64,000 nt of DNA from Lepidodermella squamata (Eukaryota > Gastrotricha): NCBI GenBank assembly GCA_047495785.1, contig JBLDXI010000055.1, positions 930,001 through 994,000 of the forward strand, in the 5' to 3' direction. Below the pieces are notes generated by a model, which was given only the letters and a program-made list of their open reading frames with translations, did not search any database and had not been told where the DNA came from. Positions 1 through 10,063 of this stretch are shown here, one piece after another. How positions within the stretch are numbered: the first letter of the stretch is position 1; each line of letters opens with the position of its first letter. A program made the translations under genes and the position numbers.

Positions 1-135
1 AACTTCGGACGACGCGAGCAACGCGAGAACAATAGGGCGCGCCGAAGTATCCGAAGTGCGAGAACAATAGACTTCGGACCGCCGTGCTTCGGACAGGCCG
101 TACGAAGCGTCCGAATCCGAAGAGCCGAAATTACA
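1..135. repeat. short repeat cluster at left edge
   Basis: A 13-bp word, GCGAGAACAATAG, occurs at 23-35 and 58-70, and ACTTCGGAC at 2-10 and 71-79. The inverted words GTCCGAA and CCGAAG recur between 45 and 125. This looks like the end of a repeat continuing left of the window, possibly a terminal inverted repeat of a mobile element, but the partner end is not visible. The stretch 136-226 is AT-rich and holds nothing recognisable. Confidence 0.5.
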
Positions 136-226
136 CGCAATACAAAGCCAGTCACTCATTTTAATTACCGCAATATACGTTTTAATTATCGCAAACAAAA
201 CAAACAAAAAGCGCCTTAAAACATGT

Positions 227-1340
227 TTATTTCAGCTTGTGCCTAATAACATCAAGAATATCGAAGGTTAGCAAAGAAATTTCAGAGGGAGAAAGAGTCG
301 AATGTTCAATCACAGATAAAACAGTTGAAAAATGTTCGTTGATAATGCGGCGCCGTTCGCTAACGGCCGGCTGTTCAGTCGCGACAAGAGTCTGCATAAT
401 GGCCGCGATGTTGGGATCGACGCCGTTGTCGCTGTTGCTGCCCGCCTTCCGCTTCCTCGAACCGGCCGGTGTCGGAGTTGAAGCGGCCGAAGCGGGTGTT
501 GAGCCGGAAGTTGATACTTGAGTTGCTTGACTTTCGAGGAAGGGTAGATCGTCATCGGGCGCGGGTGTGCTTGCACCGGAACTCGGCACGGACGCAGCCG
601 AATCAGGCCTTGCACGCGGATCACCGGGTAAGTTCGACTTGGTGCTGTAAAAAAATAAGAAAAAAATTATTAAAACAAAATTATCAAAACAAAATTATCA
701 AAATTATCAAATTAACACACCTTGTTTTGTAAATGATTGTGTCAGCCAAGAAGGTCATTGCCAAGTAATACGGAAACCCGCCCGACTTCGATTCGTCGGG
801 GTTGGCGGCGGAACCGCTGGCCGTGCGCGTCTTGTGAGCTTTCGAGAACCGGTCGCGTAGATCGTTCCAAATGTCGCAGACGTCTTTGGCGGTGTACGGT
901 CGCGACGGCTCCTTCGAAGTGGCCGGCATCCAGGGCAGACGAACAGCCAGCTCATTCCACAGCTTCGACCTGTGAACGCTGTCCTTGTAGAGAGCGTCCT
1001 TCGTGTTCCAGAGCGGCGGGTGGTATTTATCGAAATTGATGATGTCGATATTGACGGCGTGCTTGTGTTCGGGTAGACTCAGCACCGGCGACGAAATAGT
1101 CGAATGGCTGGCCTCGGCTTGCTTGGCAGGGTGGTACGACAGCGACTGGCTCGACTGTGGATAAGACGGCTGGCTCGGCTGTGAGTAGGGCGGCTGACTG
1201 CTCGAAATTTGCGAAAAAACCGGCTGGGTGTTCGGAATCGGCGAATAAACAGGCTGGCTGTCATCGAACTGACCCGAGACTTGCTCCGCTTGGCTTGAGC
1301 TACGAATCGGCGGGTAATAGTGCAGCATATTTTGTTGCAT
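227..1340 (-). CDS. MADF-domain (Myb/SANT-like) DNA-binding protein, 2 exons
   Basis: Exons 1340-721 and 644-227 are joined over a 76-nt GT-AG intron (codon AG|C) and encode 345 aa. Residues 1-90 are Ser/Gln/Pro-rich with a repeated SQPxYS-like unit. Residues about 98-200 form a MADF domain (trihelix Myb/SANT-like) with spaced tryptophans (LWNTKDAL, KLWNEL, LPWMP, DIWNDLRDRF) and a closing FPYYLAMTFL. The tail has an RKRK basic patch and a helical end (about 285-345) that could be a dimerisation segment such as BESS. The stop codon overlaps AATAAA. The start lies inside a 55-bp direct repeat copied at 2505-2559, so the 5' end may have been changed by an insertion. It could be a host regulator or the accessory DNA-binding protein of a Harbinger-type transposon. 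Confidence 0.75.
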
Positions 1341-1370
1341 TTTGAAAAATGATGATGAACAACTGAGAGA
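1316..1370. repeat. 55-bp direct repeat, copy 1
   Basis: Identical in sequence and orientation to 2505-2559. It covers the ATG region of the MADF gene (minus strand) and 30 bp of its leader. The copies bracket about 1.13 kb that contains the zinc-knuckle ORF. Confidence 0.85.
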
Positions 1371-1706
1371 GAAACTTTGCTTTATTAGATCTAGTTAGAA
1401 AATAAACACCATCAGCCCTCAGGCTAAGTATGATGTACCGAGTTGCAAGTAGACCTATTACATCTAACAGATTTTTATAATTTTCAACACACAGCTTTCA
1501 TGCAATAAATGAAAAGCTGCTCACACTTAACCACATGAAATGTTTATGATTTACAATGAACGTTCAGTTTAACCATTAACTCCGCAACAACCTTACTTAC
1601 TTCAGCTACCTGCTGCCCCGGGCCACCGCCTAAGCGCGTCGCCACCCGGGGCCCAACAGCTGCCAGCATCGACGACCTCTGCTGTCAGCAACCATTAACT
1701 TCCACT
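1371..1706. other. intergenic, no gene seen
   Basis: AT-rich to about 1590. The part at 1600-1690 is GC-rich, with CCCGGG/GGGCC words and CAGC-rich text, and may be the 3' end of the adjacent retroelement ORF. No further coding sequence or RNA gene was recognised. Confidence 0.4.
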
Positions 1707-2492
1707 TCAGCCCGCCGAAGGTCGGCGCGCTGGGCAATCCCTCCAACTTGCAGTATGCCCGCCGCCACAGTTGCAGCAGCGAACAACCCGCATGCAGAAC
1801 TTGACGTTGTGATCACGGCCGCACCTTAGACATCGTTCTTCGTTCAGACAGTCCCGCGCCAGGTGGCCAAATTGCTGGCATCGGTAACATTGGACAACGT
1901 CAGGGGGCTTAAGAACAAAGGGACGAAAGCGTAACAAGAACGGCTTCATAGCGAAACCGTCCTTAAGACATCGTTCAGCCAGGTCGAAATCGTTCAGTTC
2001 AAGGAGCAACTGCTTGCCCCGCAGCTCGATAACCTTCATCAGCTTGTCGCCAAATGCTTTCTTCAATTGATTCTCAGAAACAGCGTCGCAGTCGAAATTT
2101 CTCAATACAATCCGGTGTTTCTTCTTTATCGGCTCGAGGACTTGAACCCCATCCATCTTAGCCATCGTCTTCAAATTTTCTGCTCCTTCGCTAGAGTCCA
2201 GGCGAATTTGCAGACCAGTTGCTGTCTGTCTACAGCTCTTGATGTTAGCTTCAGGTACGGCCGATACGATCCGCGACCACAGAACTTTCTTGTCGCACTC
2301 GGGCTTCACATTAACAATAACGGTTGAATCATTTGATCGCTTAATCGGGGCTGGTTTCTTAGACGGATTCGGATTCGCTTTAATTTCCGGCGCGGTCTCG
2401 GTTGACTTGTTCTCCATTCGCCGCTGGGTCTGAGTACCCATATCGCCAGTCGGTGGTTTTTCGATGCCAAAACCAGGGTTGTTCAGAATCAA
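1707..2492 (-). mobile_element. retrotransposon gag/ORF1-like fragment with three CCHC zinc knuckles
   Basis: This open frame of about 261 codons has no ATG at its beginning; it opens upstream into the 55-bp repeat. Two RRM-like blocks (about residues 55-125 and 126-195, the second with RIVLRNFDCDAVSENQLKKA) precede three knuckles: CYRCQQFGHLARDC, CLRCGRDHNVKFC and CCNCGGGHTASWRDC. RRM-like folds followed by CCHC knuckles are the layout of ORF1 in Jockey/CR1/I-type non-LTR elements, where ORF1p binds element RNA. No reverse transcriptase follows, so this is a partial copy. It could also be a domesticated gag-like gene. It lies between two copies of a 55-bp direct repeat, next to the broken glycosyltransferase. 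Confidence 0.65.
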
Positions 2493-2504
2493 TTCGTTGC
2501 CACG

Positions 2505-2559
2505 AATAGTGCAGCATATTTTGTTGCATTTTGAAAAATGATGATGAACAACTGAGAGA
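2505..2559. repeat. 55-bp direct repeat, copy 2
   Basis: Second copy of 1316-1370 in the same orientation, directly upstream (on the minus strand) of the zinc-knuckle frame. Read on the minus strand it carries the same ATG-containing words as the start of the MADF gene. Confidence 0.85.
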
Positions 2560-2758
2560 TGAAAATTGATGAATTAAATTGATGAGATGAAGCTGAAACT
2601 AACCACCTTAAATACCGAACAAATGGCGCCAAAGCGCACCCAGGGCAGCACGTTACCCACGTGCCGGACCTCGCGCCCCTGGATGCTCCAATGAAGAGCG
2701 TAATCAGCGTACCGCCGTCAAAAGGCGCCGCAAAGCAAGCGGCCGGCGACACTGAAGA

Positions 2759-3433
2759 TTAAGCCGCGCAACACACGCGAACCTGAGACCAGTCAGCACC
2801 TACATCTTTGGCTCGGCCGAAAACAGGCCTCACAATAGGTTTACCACGATGGAACAGGTCACTCAGCATGACTCTTGTGACGAAAACAGTGTCTGTATCA
2901 AGAAAGCCGACGTAATCGGAATCGGTAAAATTTTCGGCCCAAAACTTGAGCCATTGCGATTTGTACCAGCCAGGTTTCTTAGTATCGAATCTGATAGAGG
3001 GCGGTGGGGTTTTTCTGAAATCGACTTGTAGTCCGAACCTGCTGTAAGATTCGGCGGTGACGTTGGCTATGAAAAAATCCGATTTCGCGTCCTCTTGGTC
3101 GGTTAAAATAGTGAGATTTAGATGCTGCCTCGGCCAGAAAAGTGATATGGAAGGTAGAAGCCAGCTCAACAATTCATCTTGGCTACACATATCCGAGCTA
3201 GATGGCAACATAAGTTGTAACCGTGGCCAAGGATGATGGCACTTTTCTGGTATGTTTCGATTAATGGCAAAGAAATGAGATGGGCCGAATAGAAACGCGA
3301 GATCAGGATTGATGAGTTTGAAGTGATAGATTAGACCAGATATTAAGACAAGAAAAAACGCAGGCAGCGCTATCCATCTTCGATGATGCATTTTTCCTTG
3401 AGCGAGATTGTGCGGTTTATCTGAATTGTCCAT
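2759..3433 (-). pseudogene. glycosyltransferase-like type II membrane protein, 3'-truncated
   Basis: An ATG at 3433 opens 224 codons. A short cytosolic N terminus with basic residues (MHHRRW) precedes a hydrophobic anchor at about residues 21-40, as in Golgi type II membrane proteins. The C-terminal half has a GT-A-type segment: WYKSQWLKFW, then YVGFLDTDTVFV, whose DTD is the DxD metal/nucleotide-sugar motif, then GKPIVRPVFGRAKDVGADW. The frame stops nine residues later, where a GT-A domain should continue for well over 100 residues. A potential donor (CAG|GT at 2782) has no usable acceptor nearby, because retroelement-related DNA begins at once. I infer a gene cut by an insertion or rearrangement. 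Confidence 0.55.
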
Positions 3434-4059
3434 TTTAGTGTTAAATGTAGCGACCGCACGAATAAGACTATAGGCGTGTTCTTGCCAATGCCGACACTTG
3501 AATCACTTTGTGCCGAAATCGATTTCCATTTTTGATATTTAATTCATTAATTTGCACCGATTTCTCGATTGCAGCAGATATTTGGATATGGCGTCATTCC
3601 GCGATTTCCGAGTTTTTTCAGCTTTGATTCTTTATTGTTTGAGAAAGGTAATGAAAATTGCGTGTAACGACTGACTTTAGTTCTCCAAAAGAACAATATA
3701 GGAACAATGTCAAACTCATCCTCTTGTCTTTATCTAGCCGTGAGCTCGCGCAAAGCGGAGACTATTTACGAATATAAATATTTGTTTGGATTATTTTAGA
3801 CGGTTTCGCTCTTTGTTGCCCCTCATTCATCACGTCTGAGATAGACTCAGCCATCATGATGAATAACTTCCATTAAACAAACATGAATTGCCCTTTTCTT
3901 TAAAATAGAGATTTTATTTGGCACACTCTATTATATTTTATTTACGTAGCACTTTTCGGCTGCGCGAATTCGAAACATAACGCGGCTTGGATCAAAAAGG
4001 AAGAGGCGCGGCCCAGTTCAACTGCGTGCCCAAAACAAACAACAGGATATTTCGGAGAA
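3434..4059. other. intergenic, no gene seen
   Basis: AT-rich sequence upstream of the glycosyltransferase remnant. No ORF with family features, tRNA or repeat array was recognised before the LINE remnant begins near 4060. Confidence 0.4.
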
Positions 4060-4563
4060 ATGGGTTAAGCGTGGCTGAATGGATCATGGCTATCAAAATG
4101 TCTTCAGACACGGCTACGGTTAGAGGGTACCAGGTGTCAGTCATAGGACATAGGACGGAAACCAGTGTCGTCGATGCGGCGCTGACATTGAATCTCTTGC
4201 TCACGTCCTTGGCGCCTGCCCCTGCTGGTAACATCGGCACATAATAAAATCCGTCAGAAAATCCCTACAGAACCTCGCGGATATAACGTAACTGAAGAAG
4301 GGCATAATGTGGCCAACAACGGCTCTTCACGACGATTCGGCATCCTAGCTATTAGGAAAGGTAGCGGAACCGGTATAGTAATCGACCCTAAAATCCAATG
4401 CGAATCATCAATTGATCAATTCGAACTGGTTAATAAAGAGAAGCGCACACTCTACGAGGCATGCAGCGACTTCATTTGCGAGGCTTACAATTTAGACTCA
4501 ATCGAAGTGCAAGGTCTCTACATTGGTTCCCGGGGTTCATCTCATAAGGCAATGTTAATGTAA
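4060..4563 (+). pseudogene. degraded C-terminal part of a LINE reverse transcriptase ORF
   Basis: Two plus-strand pieces separated by stops resemble the region after the RT core in invertebrate LINEs. The first, around 4071-4130, reads NGLSVAEWIMAIKMSSDT, close to the usual F(I)xAIKxRTNTLPTR segment. The second, 4309-4563, reads IRKGSGTGIVIDPKI and NKEKRTLYEAC and closes with VQGLYIGSRGS, matching the GTGYVIDPTIRFE...VNxEKRNIYEP...GLxxGARG tail of such elements. The expected Cys/His-rich segment between them is missing. This is a dead fragment; the assignment rests on motif memory without alignment. Confidence 0.45.
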
Positions 4564-4853
4564 ATATCCGTAACACGTGCACAGACCACCAGTAAATCGG
4601 TTTCTCTCTTTAATATAGTGCTCTTATTAGGTACTACTACTTAATTTTTATTTTATTCGATACTCAAGATTCATTCAAGATTTTTTGAGATTTTTTATAG
4701 ATCGCTCGAATCAATTATTGGCGCGTGGCTTACTATTTGTTCCACGATAAAAAATCCCTTAACAGCTGCATTTATTCAGTTAAATTTTCTTTAATTTATT
4801 TTCCTTAATAATTTGCCCAATTTTTCTAATAGTTGGAGACTTTAATTTGAGAC

Positions 4854-6158
4854 ATGCGCATCGCTGTAATTGGCGCTGGACCAGCCGGCCTTGTTACGCT
4901 GCACACAATCCAGAAACGCCTCGTCGGAAAGCTGCCGAATCTTGAAGTCATCTGCTTCGAAGGGGCGGACCAAGTCGGTGGTGAATGGATACTACGCTGT
5001 GATAAACCTGTAACAGCTAGCGATGGATTCCCAATCGAAAACAGTATGTGGCGAGGTCTGCAATCAAACACGTTCAAGCTGGCGATGGAAATCCACCCTG
5101 ATTTTCCATGGTCCGAAGAATCACTGAAAACCAATCACTTCGCCTATCAATATGAATATCTTGAGTATCTTCAAAATTTCGCTAAACATTTCGAATTAAC
5201 CAAATTTATTCGATTTTCAACGCTGGTTTACAATGTCAAACACCGCGAGTCCGAGAACAATTACCAGCTTGACTTGAAGAACTTGAAATCCGGCGAAAAA
5301 ACTTCGGAAGACTTTGACTACGTGATTTTCTGCGGCGGTCAACATCGCAAGGCCAATATCCCAAACGATATTGATGTTCAGAAGTTCACAGGGAAGGCTC
5401 TTCACTACCGAGATGTGAATTTCGGAGATTTGGTGGGAAAACGAGTTGTTGTCTACGGCACATCGTTCGCAGCTTTCGACTTGGTTGCTTCTGTTGGCAA
5501 AGGAATCGAAGTGCTGTACCTGAGCTGGCATCGCCACAAGCCTTTCTGGTATCGCGAAGAGCTTGCCCCGGCCATTCAGCTCAAACCAGCTATTTCCAAA
5601 GCTGTGGACGATACTGTTTACTTCGGCGATGGAACTTCGGTCAAAGCTGATTACATAATCTATGCAACTGGCTATAAGCAAATGCATCCCTTGTCGCCTG
5701 AACTCGACCTTGATTTCAACAAAATGAACCCTGTTTTGTTCCCGCTTTTCAAACACGTGGTGCATCCCTATCATCCCAAGCTGCTTTTTCTCGGCAAAAT
5801 TCCCCTGGTTCTTATTCGGCAACTTCGACCTCAAGCCGAACTTTGCTGCGCCATAATATCAGGCGAGGCTAAGTTACCATCGACTCAGGACATGCTGGCC
5901 GATATTGAAGCATTTCAAACGAAATGGCTAGCGGAAATCGCCAAGCTAAATGACATTGACGTGACCGTCAATTTTCCGGTTTTGGAGTTGGAAGTGCAAT
6001 TGATGCATGAAGTTGCTGAACTTGCGAAATGTGAACCTATACCCGATTATATGCCTCACCTCTACTATTGCCTGTTGAAGCTTGTTCGCAGTGACGTCAT
6101 GAACTTTCGAAAATACAAGGTCACTAGCGATTTCTCGGGATTCAAAATTAACGAGTGA
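4854..6158 (+). CDS. flavin-dependent monooxygenase-like protein, intronless
   Basis: 434 aa in one exon. A FAD-binding Rossmann motif at the N terminus (VIGAGPAG, Gly at 7, 9 and 12) is followed by EGADQVGGEW, a second nucleotide-binding motif GTSFAAFD near residue 204, and the YATGYK signature typical of FMO/N-hydroxylating enzymes. FMOs oxygenate soft N or S atoms of xenobiotics using NADPH and O2. It resembles the senecionine N-oxygenase type of FMO. It is shorter than the 537-aa FMO at 36-38 kb and, unlike it, has no intron, which suggests a different origin (retrocopy or transfer). AATAAA at 6171-6176 lies 12 bp past the stop, and the gene converges on the ankyrin gene with 55 bp between stop codons. 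Confidence 0.8.
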   Translation: MRIAVIGAGPAGLVTLHTIQKRLVGKLPNLEVICFEGADQVGGEWILRCDKPVTASDGFPIENSMWRGLQSNTFKLAMEIHPDFPWSEESLKTNHFAYQYEYLEYLQNFAKHFELTKFIRFSTLVYNVKHRESENNYQLDLKNLKSGEKTSEDFDYVIFCGGQHRKANIPNDIDVQKFTGKALHYRDVNFGDLVGKRVVVYGTSFAAFDLVASVGKGIEVLYLSWHRHKPFWYREELAPAIQLKPAISKAVDDTVYFGDGTSVKADYIIYATGYKQMHPLSPELDLDFNKMNPVLFPLFKHVVHPYHPKLLFLGKIPLVLIRQLRPQAELCCAIISGEAKLPSTQDMLADIEAFQTKWLAEIAKLNDIDVTVNFPVLELEVQLMHEVAELAKCEPIPDYMPHLYYCLLKLVRSDVMNFRKYKVTSDFSGFKINE

Positions 6159-6213
6159 TTATTTGAGAGAAATAAAAGATGAGAACTGGACATGGAAGAC
6201 TTTTTATTTTCGC

Positions 6214-7620
6214 TCAGACAACAACTCCACTACGCCTAAAAATGTCCAATATTTTCATAACATCATCAGGCTTCGCATTCGGGCTGGGATTTTTCGCCAA
6301 TTCAACTGCGCTCCATCGCTTACTCGGGCTCAAACCAGTTGGGTTGGCGTTGAACTGGTTGATCAAAATATCAACAACTTTGTACCGGCCGCAATAGGCA
6401 GCGGCCATCAGCGGCGTTGCATCGTCCTTCATGATCAAATCAACTTTTGCCCCAAAAGCTGCGGCTAGGAGTTGTACAACTTGCGAATGGCCTCTGACAG
6501 CAGCTATGTACAGTGCTGTATAGCCATCAACCTTCTCAGTCAAATTAGGCTGTGTCATCCATGGAGTCGGTGAAAAGCCTGGCTGCATTGACGCGGTAGT
6601 GATATAAGGGCTTGGCTGAATGCCGGGTGGGTAATACGGATGACGGGATGTTGGTGGCGTCAAAGTTGACATCAAGTTCGACGAAGCTAAGCCTTGAACT
6701 ATATTGGCAGTGCTAAAAGCTTCATTTCTAAGGAAATTTCCGAAACTTGGTAAACCCACGCCATGGGACTTCATAACATGTGGTTTATGATTGATTAAGG
6801 GTGAAATGCTGTCGTCTTTCGTGACGGCGTCAACGTTCGCTGGAAAAGTTCCAGCTAACACCTGTACGACCTCTAAATGGCCGTTGTCAGCAGCTGCCAT
6901 TAGGGCTGTCGTGCCATTTTCAAGCTCTGCCTCGTGACACGCGTGGAAATCTCCGGCTAACACTCTCACAATTTCTGCATGACCGTTTTTTGCGGCTAAA
7001 AACAACGGGGTCATTCCATTTTTGTCCAGAGCTTCGACTAGGGCTGGGTTCAATTGAGCAAGCCGCCTGACCTCTGAGACATTCCCACGGGATGCTGCCA
7101 TATGAAGCTCATTTCCATTAGATACTGTGACTGAAATTTGATTAGCGCCTTGTGATTTGTATATTCTAGCCGTAACCATGCCGTTTTCGAAGATTTCATA
7201 CGAGCCATTCTCATCCTTTCCTTCTCCCACCTTGACCGAGGGTGGTGGACCATTTATTCCTCCGGTTGATGAAGGGTTGAAGATGACAGCAGATTTGTAA
7301 GGAACTGCAGGCAGCTGCTCTGCAACCATCACTGGCTGAGGAACGATTGGAGCTTCTTTTACGCTAACGTTAACCGCCATATTTGAAGTACTTGGCCTGA
7401 ACACAACCGCTGAATTCGCAGGGCTTGACTTAACCTCAGCAGCCACAGCTTGCGAAACCAAACGGGTTCCATCTTTCCACTTCTTCACAGCTTTATACAT
7501 CCCTAACGAGACACTTTTGAACAGATGATCAATGTCTTCATCATCCAACTCCGCCGGATCATCAATGTCATTCTCTGCAGGTATAGAAGAGACATTAGAA
7601 ACAATTAGAAAATGAGCCAT
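6214..7620 (-). CDS. ankyrin-repeat protein with split repeat array
   Basis: 468 aa, single exon, ATG at 7620. The N terminus is acidic (residues 18-35), followed by a low-complexity Pro/Val region with two related units (SAVVFRPSTS at 70-79, SAVIFNPSST at 110-119). Ankyrin repeats are visible at about 169-201, 202-236 and 237-268. A Pro/Ser/Thr-rich insert of nearly 95 residues (269-362) separates them from two more repeats at 365-397 and 400-430. Consensus pieces include GMTPLFLAAKNGHAEIVRVL, GTTALMAAADNGHLEVVQVL and GYTALYIAAVRGHSQVVQLL. Ankyrin repeats bind proteins; the partner is unknown. AATAAA (minus, 6208-6203) starts six bases after the stop. Confidence 0.8.
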   Translation of the reverse strand: MAHFLIVSNVSSIPAENDIDDPAELDDEDIDHLFKSVSLGMYKAVKKWKDGTRLVSQAVAAEVKSSPANSAVVFRPSTSNMAVNVSVKEAPIVPQPVMVAEQLPAVPYKSAVIFNPSSTGGINGPPPSVKVGEGKDENGSYEIFENGMVTARIYKSQGANQISVTVSNGNELHMAASRGNVSEVRRLAQLNPALVEALDKNGMTPLFLAAKNGHAEIVRVLAGDFHACHEAELENGTTALMAAADNGHLEVVQVLAGTFPANVDAVTKDDSISPLINHKPHVMKSHGVGLPSFGNFLRNEAFSTANIVQGLASSNLMSTLTPPTSRHPYYPPGIQPSPYITTASMQPGFSPTPWMTQPNLTEKVDGYTALYIAAVRGHSQVVQLLAAAFGAKVDLIMKDDATPLMAAAYCGRYKVVDILINQFNANPTGLSPSKRWSAVELAKNPSPNAKPDDVMKILDIFRRSGVVV

Positions 7621-7835
7621 ATTTTAACTGACCGTCGAGAATTTTCCAAATTTTCAAGTTCATCTCACTATTTGCCGAAATTCCCAGGCGACTTGATGGT
7701 TCCTGTTTTAAAATTGTGCACTCTTGACTTAAAATTTGCAAAATTATATAGAAATTACCTTATTAGGAATTGTTTGAGGAATAAAAGCTGATTGCGATTC
7801 TCTAGTAAGTTTGGTCACCACTTCTGAAATCAAAA

Positions 7836-9256
7836 TTACAGAGGTTCTGTCGAGGTCGTGACCAACCGGTCGGGCTTACCTTCCGTTCGAGATCCAGTAA
7901 CTTCAGCACTTTGCGGTCGTTGAACTCTTGTTGCTACGTTAGTAAAGGACACCGTAACATTTGCCGGATTAGATGAGACTAGCTTAGCCCCAGCTTCGCC
8001 CCGAACTTCGAGGACAGGTCGGAACAATTCGCTTGATAATGACTGTGACATTATTGACTGCTCCGACTCGCGCTTATCAAAATCGATGCGGACGAAATTG
8101 TTCTCAACAAGGTCTGTAATCGTCGGTCTTTCGGCGGCATTCTTCACCAGCATAGACATCACGAAATCTCTGCACTCGGCTGAATATCCGCGATTTTCAT
8201 GGAAAGGCAATGGGTCTTTGCTAAAATGAATAATATCCATATATCGGATCTATTCATCAGGTATATTATCAAATCTTACGTAATGATAGCAATGGCTACT
8301 ATGGGACCATCTCCTTGGAACTTAAAATTACAAAAAATATTTTGAGTAATGATGAAATCATGGGGAGGGTTTTCTTACTGGGCGCGTGAAGTTTGCCATC
8401 TCGTAGAGAGTAACTCCGAGGGACCAAATATCGCATGCTTTAGTGTAGGTCTTTCCCTCGCAAACTTCCGGTGAAGCATATGGGAAGGTTGCAACGTTCG
8501 TGACAGAGCTGCTGGTTGAAACCCTATTTCACAAAATATTAGATCAAATATAAATATTTTGTAAGAAAACTATATTATACCCGTCAATATCCTTTGCCAA
8601 TCCGAAATCACCCAGTTTCAAATGACGATGGTCACTTGTTAGGAAAATGTTTTTCGGTTTTATATCACGGTGAACATAACCGCCGTCATGCAAGTATTTG
8701 ACGGCAGAAACTAGTTGACGAGTCCATCGCTGTAAATCCGGCTCTGGAATTGGGCTTACGGCAATGTGGTAAATGTATTGTTCGAGATCGCCTCCGTCAC
8801 AGAACTCAAGCACAAGGTAATAAATATCACAGCCTTGCTTGAGAAAATCATCCCCATGGTATCTCTCTGAAACCGAATAAATGTTTAGAAATTTAGATTA
8901 AATCAACAAGTAAGTACCTTCGAATGCGCCAAATACTCGCACAATATTCGGATGATCAAAATCCTTCATCTTAGAGTGCTTAAAAATAACCGAAAATTAA
9001 ATCAGGATTATTAAAATGGGTCATGGCTTTGATGTTATACCTCTTGACGGCACATCTCGACGATTTTATCAGCAAATTTTTGAGTGTGGCTGTGATCTCC
9101 ATGGCTTGTTATTGTACGGCGAATGGCTGTTAGATTGACTTCCTTCATGACATAATCTGCATAGTCGTGGTTTCTTCGGCAGTGATAAGCGGCGCCAAAC
9201 CCGCCAGAACCAAGTACTCGAATCACGTTAAACTCTGATTTTGACTCGAATTTCAT
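7836..9256 (-). CDS. NEK-like serine/threonine protein kinase, 6 exons
   Basis: Exons 9256-9041, 8978-8918, 8866-8581, 8523-8379, 8320-8280 and 8220-7836 keep frame through five GT-AG introns and give 377 aa. The kinase domain spans about residues 11-265: glycine loop VLGSGGFGAAY (15-24), ATP lysine K38 (VMKEVNL), catalytic HRDIKPKN (158-165), DFG (179-181), ASPE and DIWSLGVTLYEMA. The MKEV pattern and short lobes are NEK-like; NEK kinases act in mitosis, centrosomes and cilia. The C-terminal tail of about 100 residues is Ser/Thr-rich and has no recognised domain. Translation was started at M1 because the frame further upstream has only a GTG. It is divergent from the dioxygenase gene across an 807-bp spacer. 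Confidence 0.8.
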
Positions 9257-10063
9257 AGCGGCTTTTTTCGGTGAAATAACTTTTATATAGGATGCACAAA
9301 GCGGTTTGTTGGACAGCACACAAAAACAAGATAATATATATGGACACCCTCTGTTTGCAGGGGTTGAAGATAAAGGAGATATTAGGAAAAGCTATTACTG
9401 ATTACTGATAAAAAGATTAGTTAATTGTAGCACTAAATTCGGACACGGCGTACTCTTGATATACTTGAAGATATCTATTTATCGGGGGAGCTGTGCCTAT
9501 CTTTGTCCAGTTGTTGCTGTAATGTTACCGGATCAGTTGTGAACATCTGAAAGTTATTGCAGCGGCAAGTGTGCCAATTTATCGACGGCAAAACTTCGAG
9601 CGGACGTAACTGAATAAAATACTGAATAACGCCAATTTCATTTGCATTTTATGAGACTGATCAGTAATTCTCTTTTCGAAAAGAGAATTATTCGAATGAA
9701 TTGGACTCCTGTCCCTGATAAAGCATTGTTGCCTGTTTGAATCATTCATCTATTACTGCCCGGTCAGACAGGTGTAATAAACCGGAAAAGTTCCATATTC
9801 ATTTTTTTCTGTTTCAGTTTTTTCGTTGCTAGACGATTTGGATTTTATGAGACCAGTCGCCGGCGGTTTTTTGCGTTCGTAGACGCTTTGAGAAACATGT
9901 GCAACTGTGTGCAAATAACGAGCCACGTGGTGTTTTTCTCAGCCTCTTACACAGCGCTTACAAAGCCTGTTGCCACAACGCGTTTAAAAACTGGCTGGGT
10001 AGCAGTCGAATTCTAGTTTGATTGATTTTTGCTTATTTTTCTAGGTGAAAATTACCTTATGAA
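9257..10063. other. divergent intergenic region between kinase and dioxygenase genes
   Basis: No coding sequence was seen. It must hold both promoters. The notable element is a perfect 26-bp palindrome at 9665-9690; a second TTCGAA core follows at 9692-9697. Confidence 0.5.
9665..9690. promoter_or_regulatory. perfect 26-bp palindrome
   Basis: Thirteen bases on the left arm (TAATTCTCTTTTC) are exactly complemented on the right with no spacer, centred on TTCGAA. The position in a head-to-head promoter suggests a site for a symmetric dimer. No specific factor is assigned. Confidence 0.5.

Noticed and set aside
2489-2752. 87-codon minus-strand ORF between the zinc-knuckle frame and the glycosyltransferase
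   Set aside because: Cys/Gly-rich text without recognised family content, partly inside the 55-bp repeat; probably retroelement leader.
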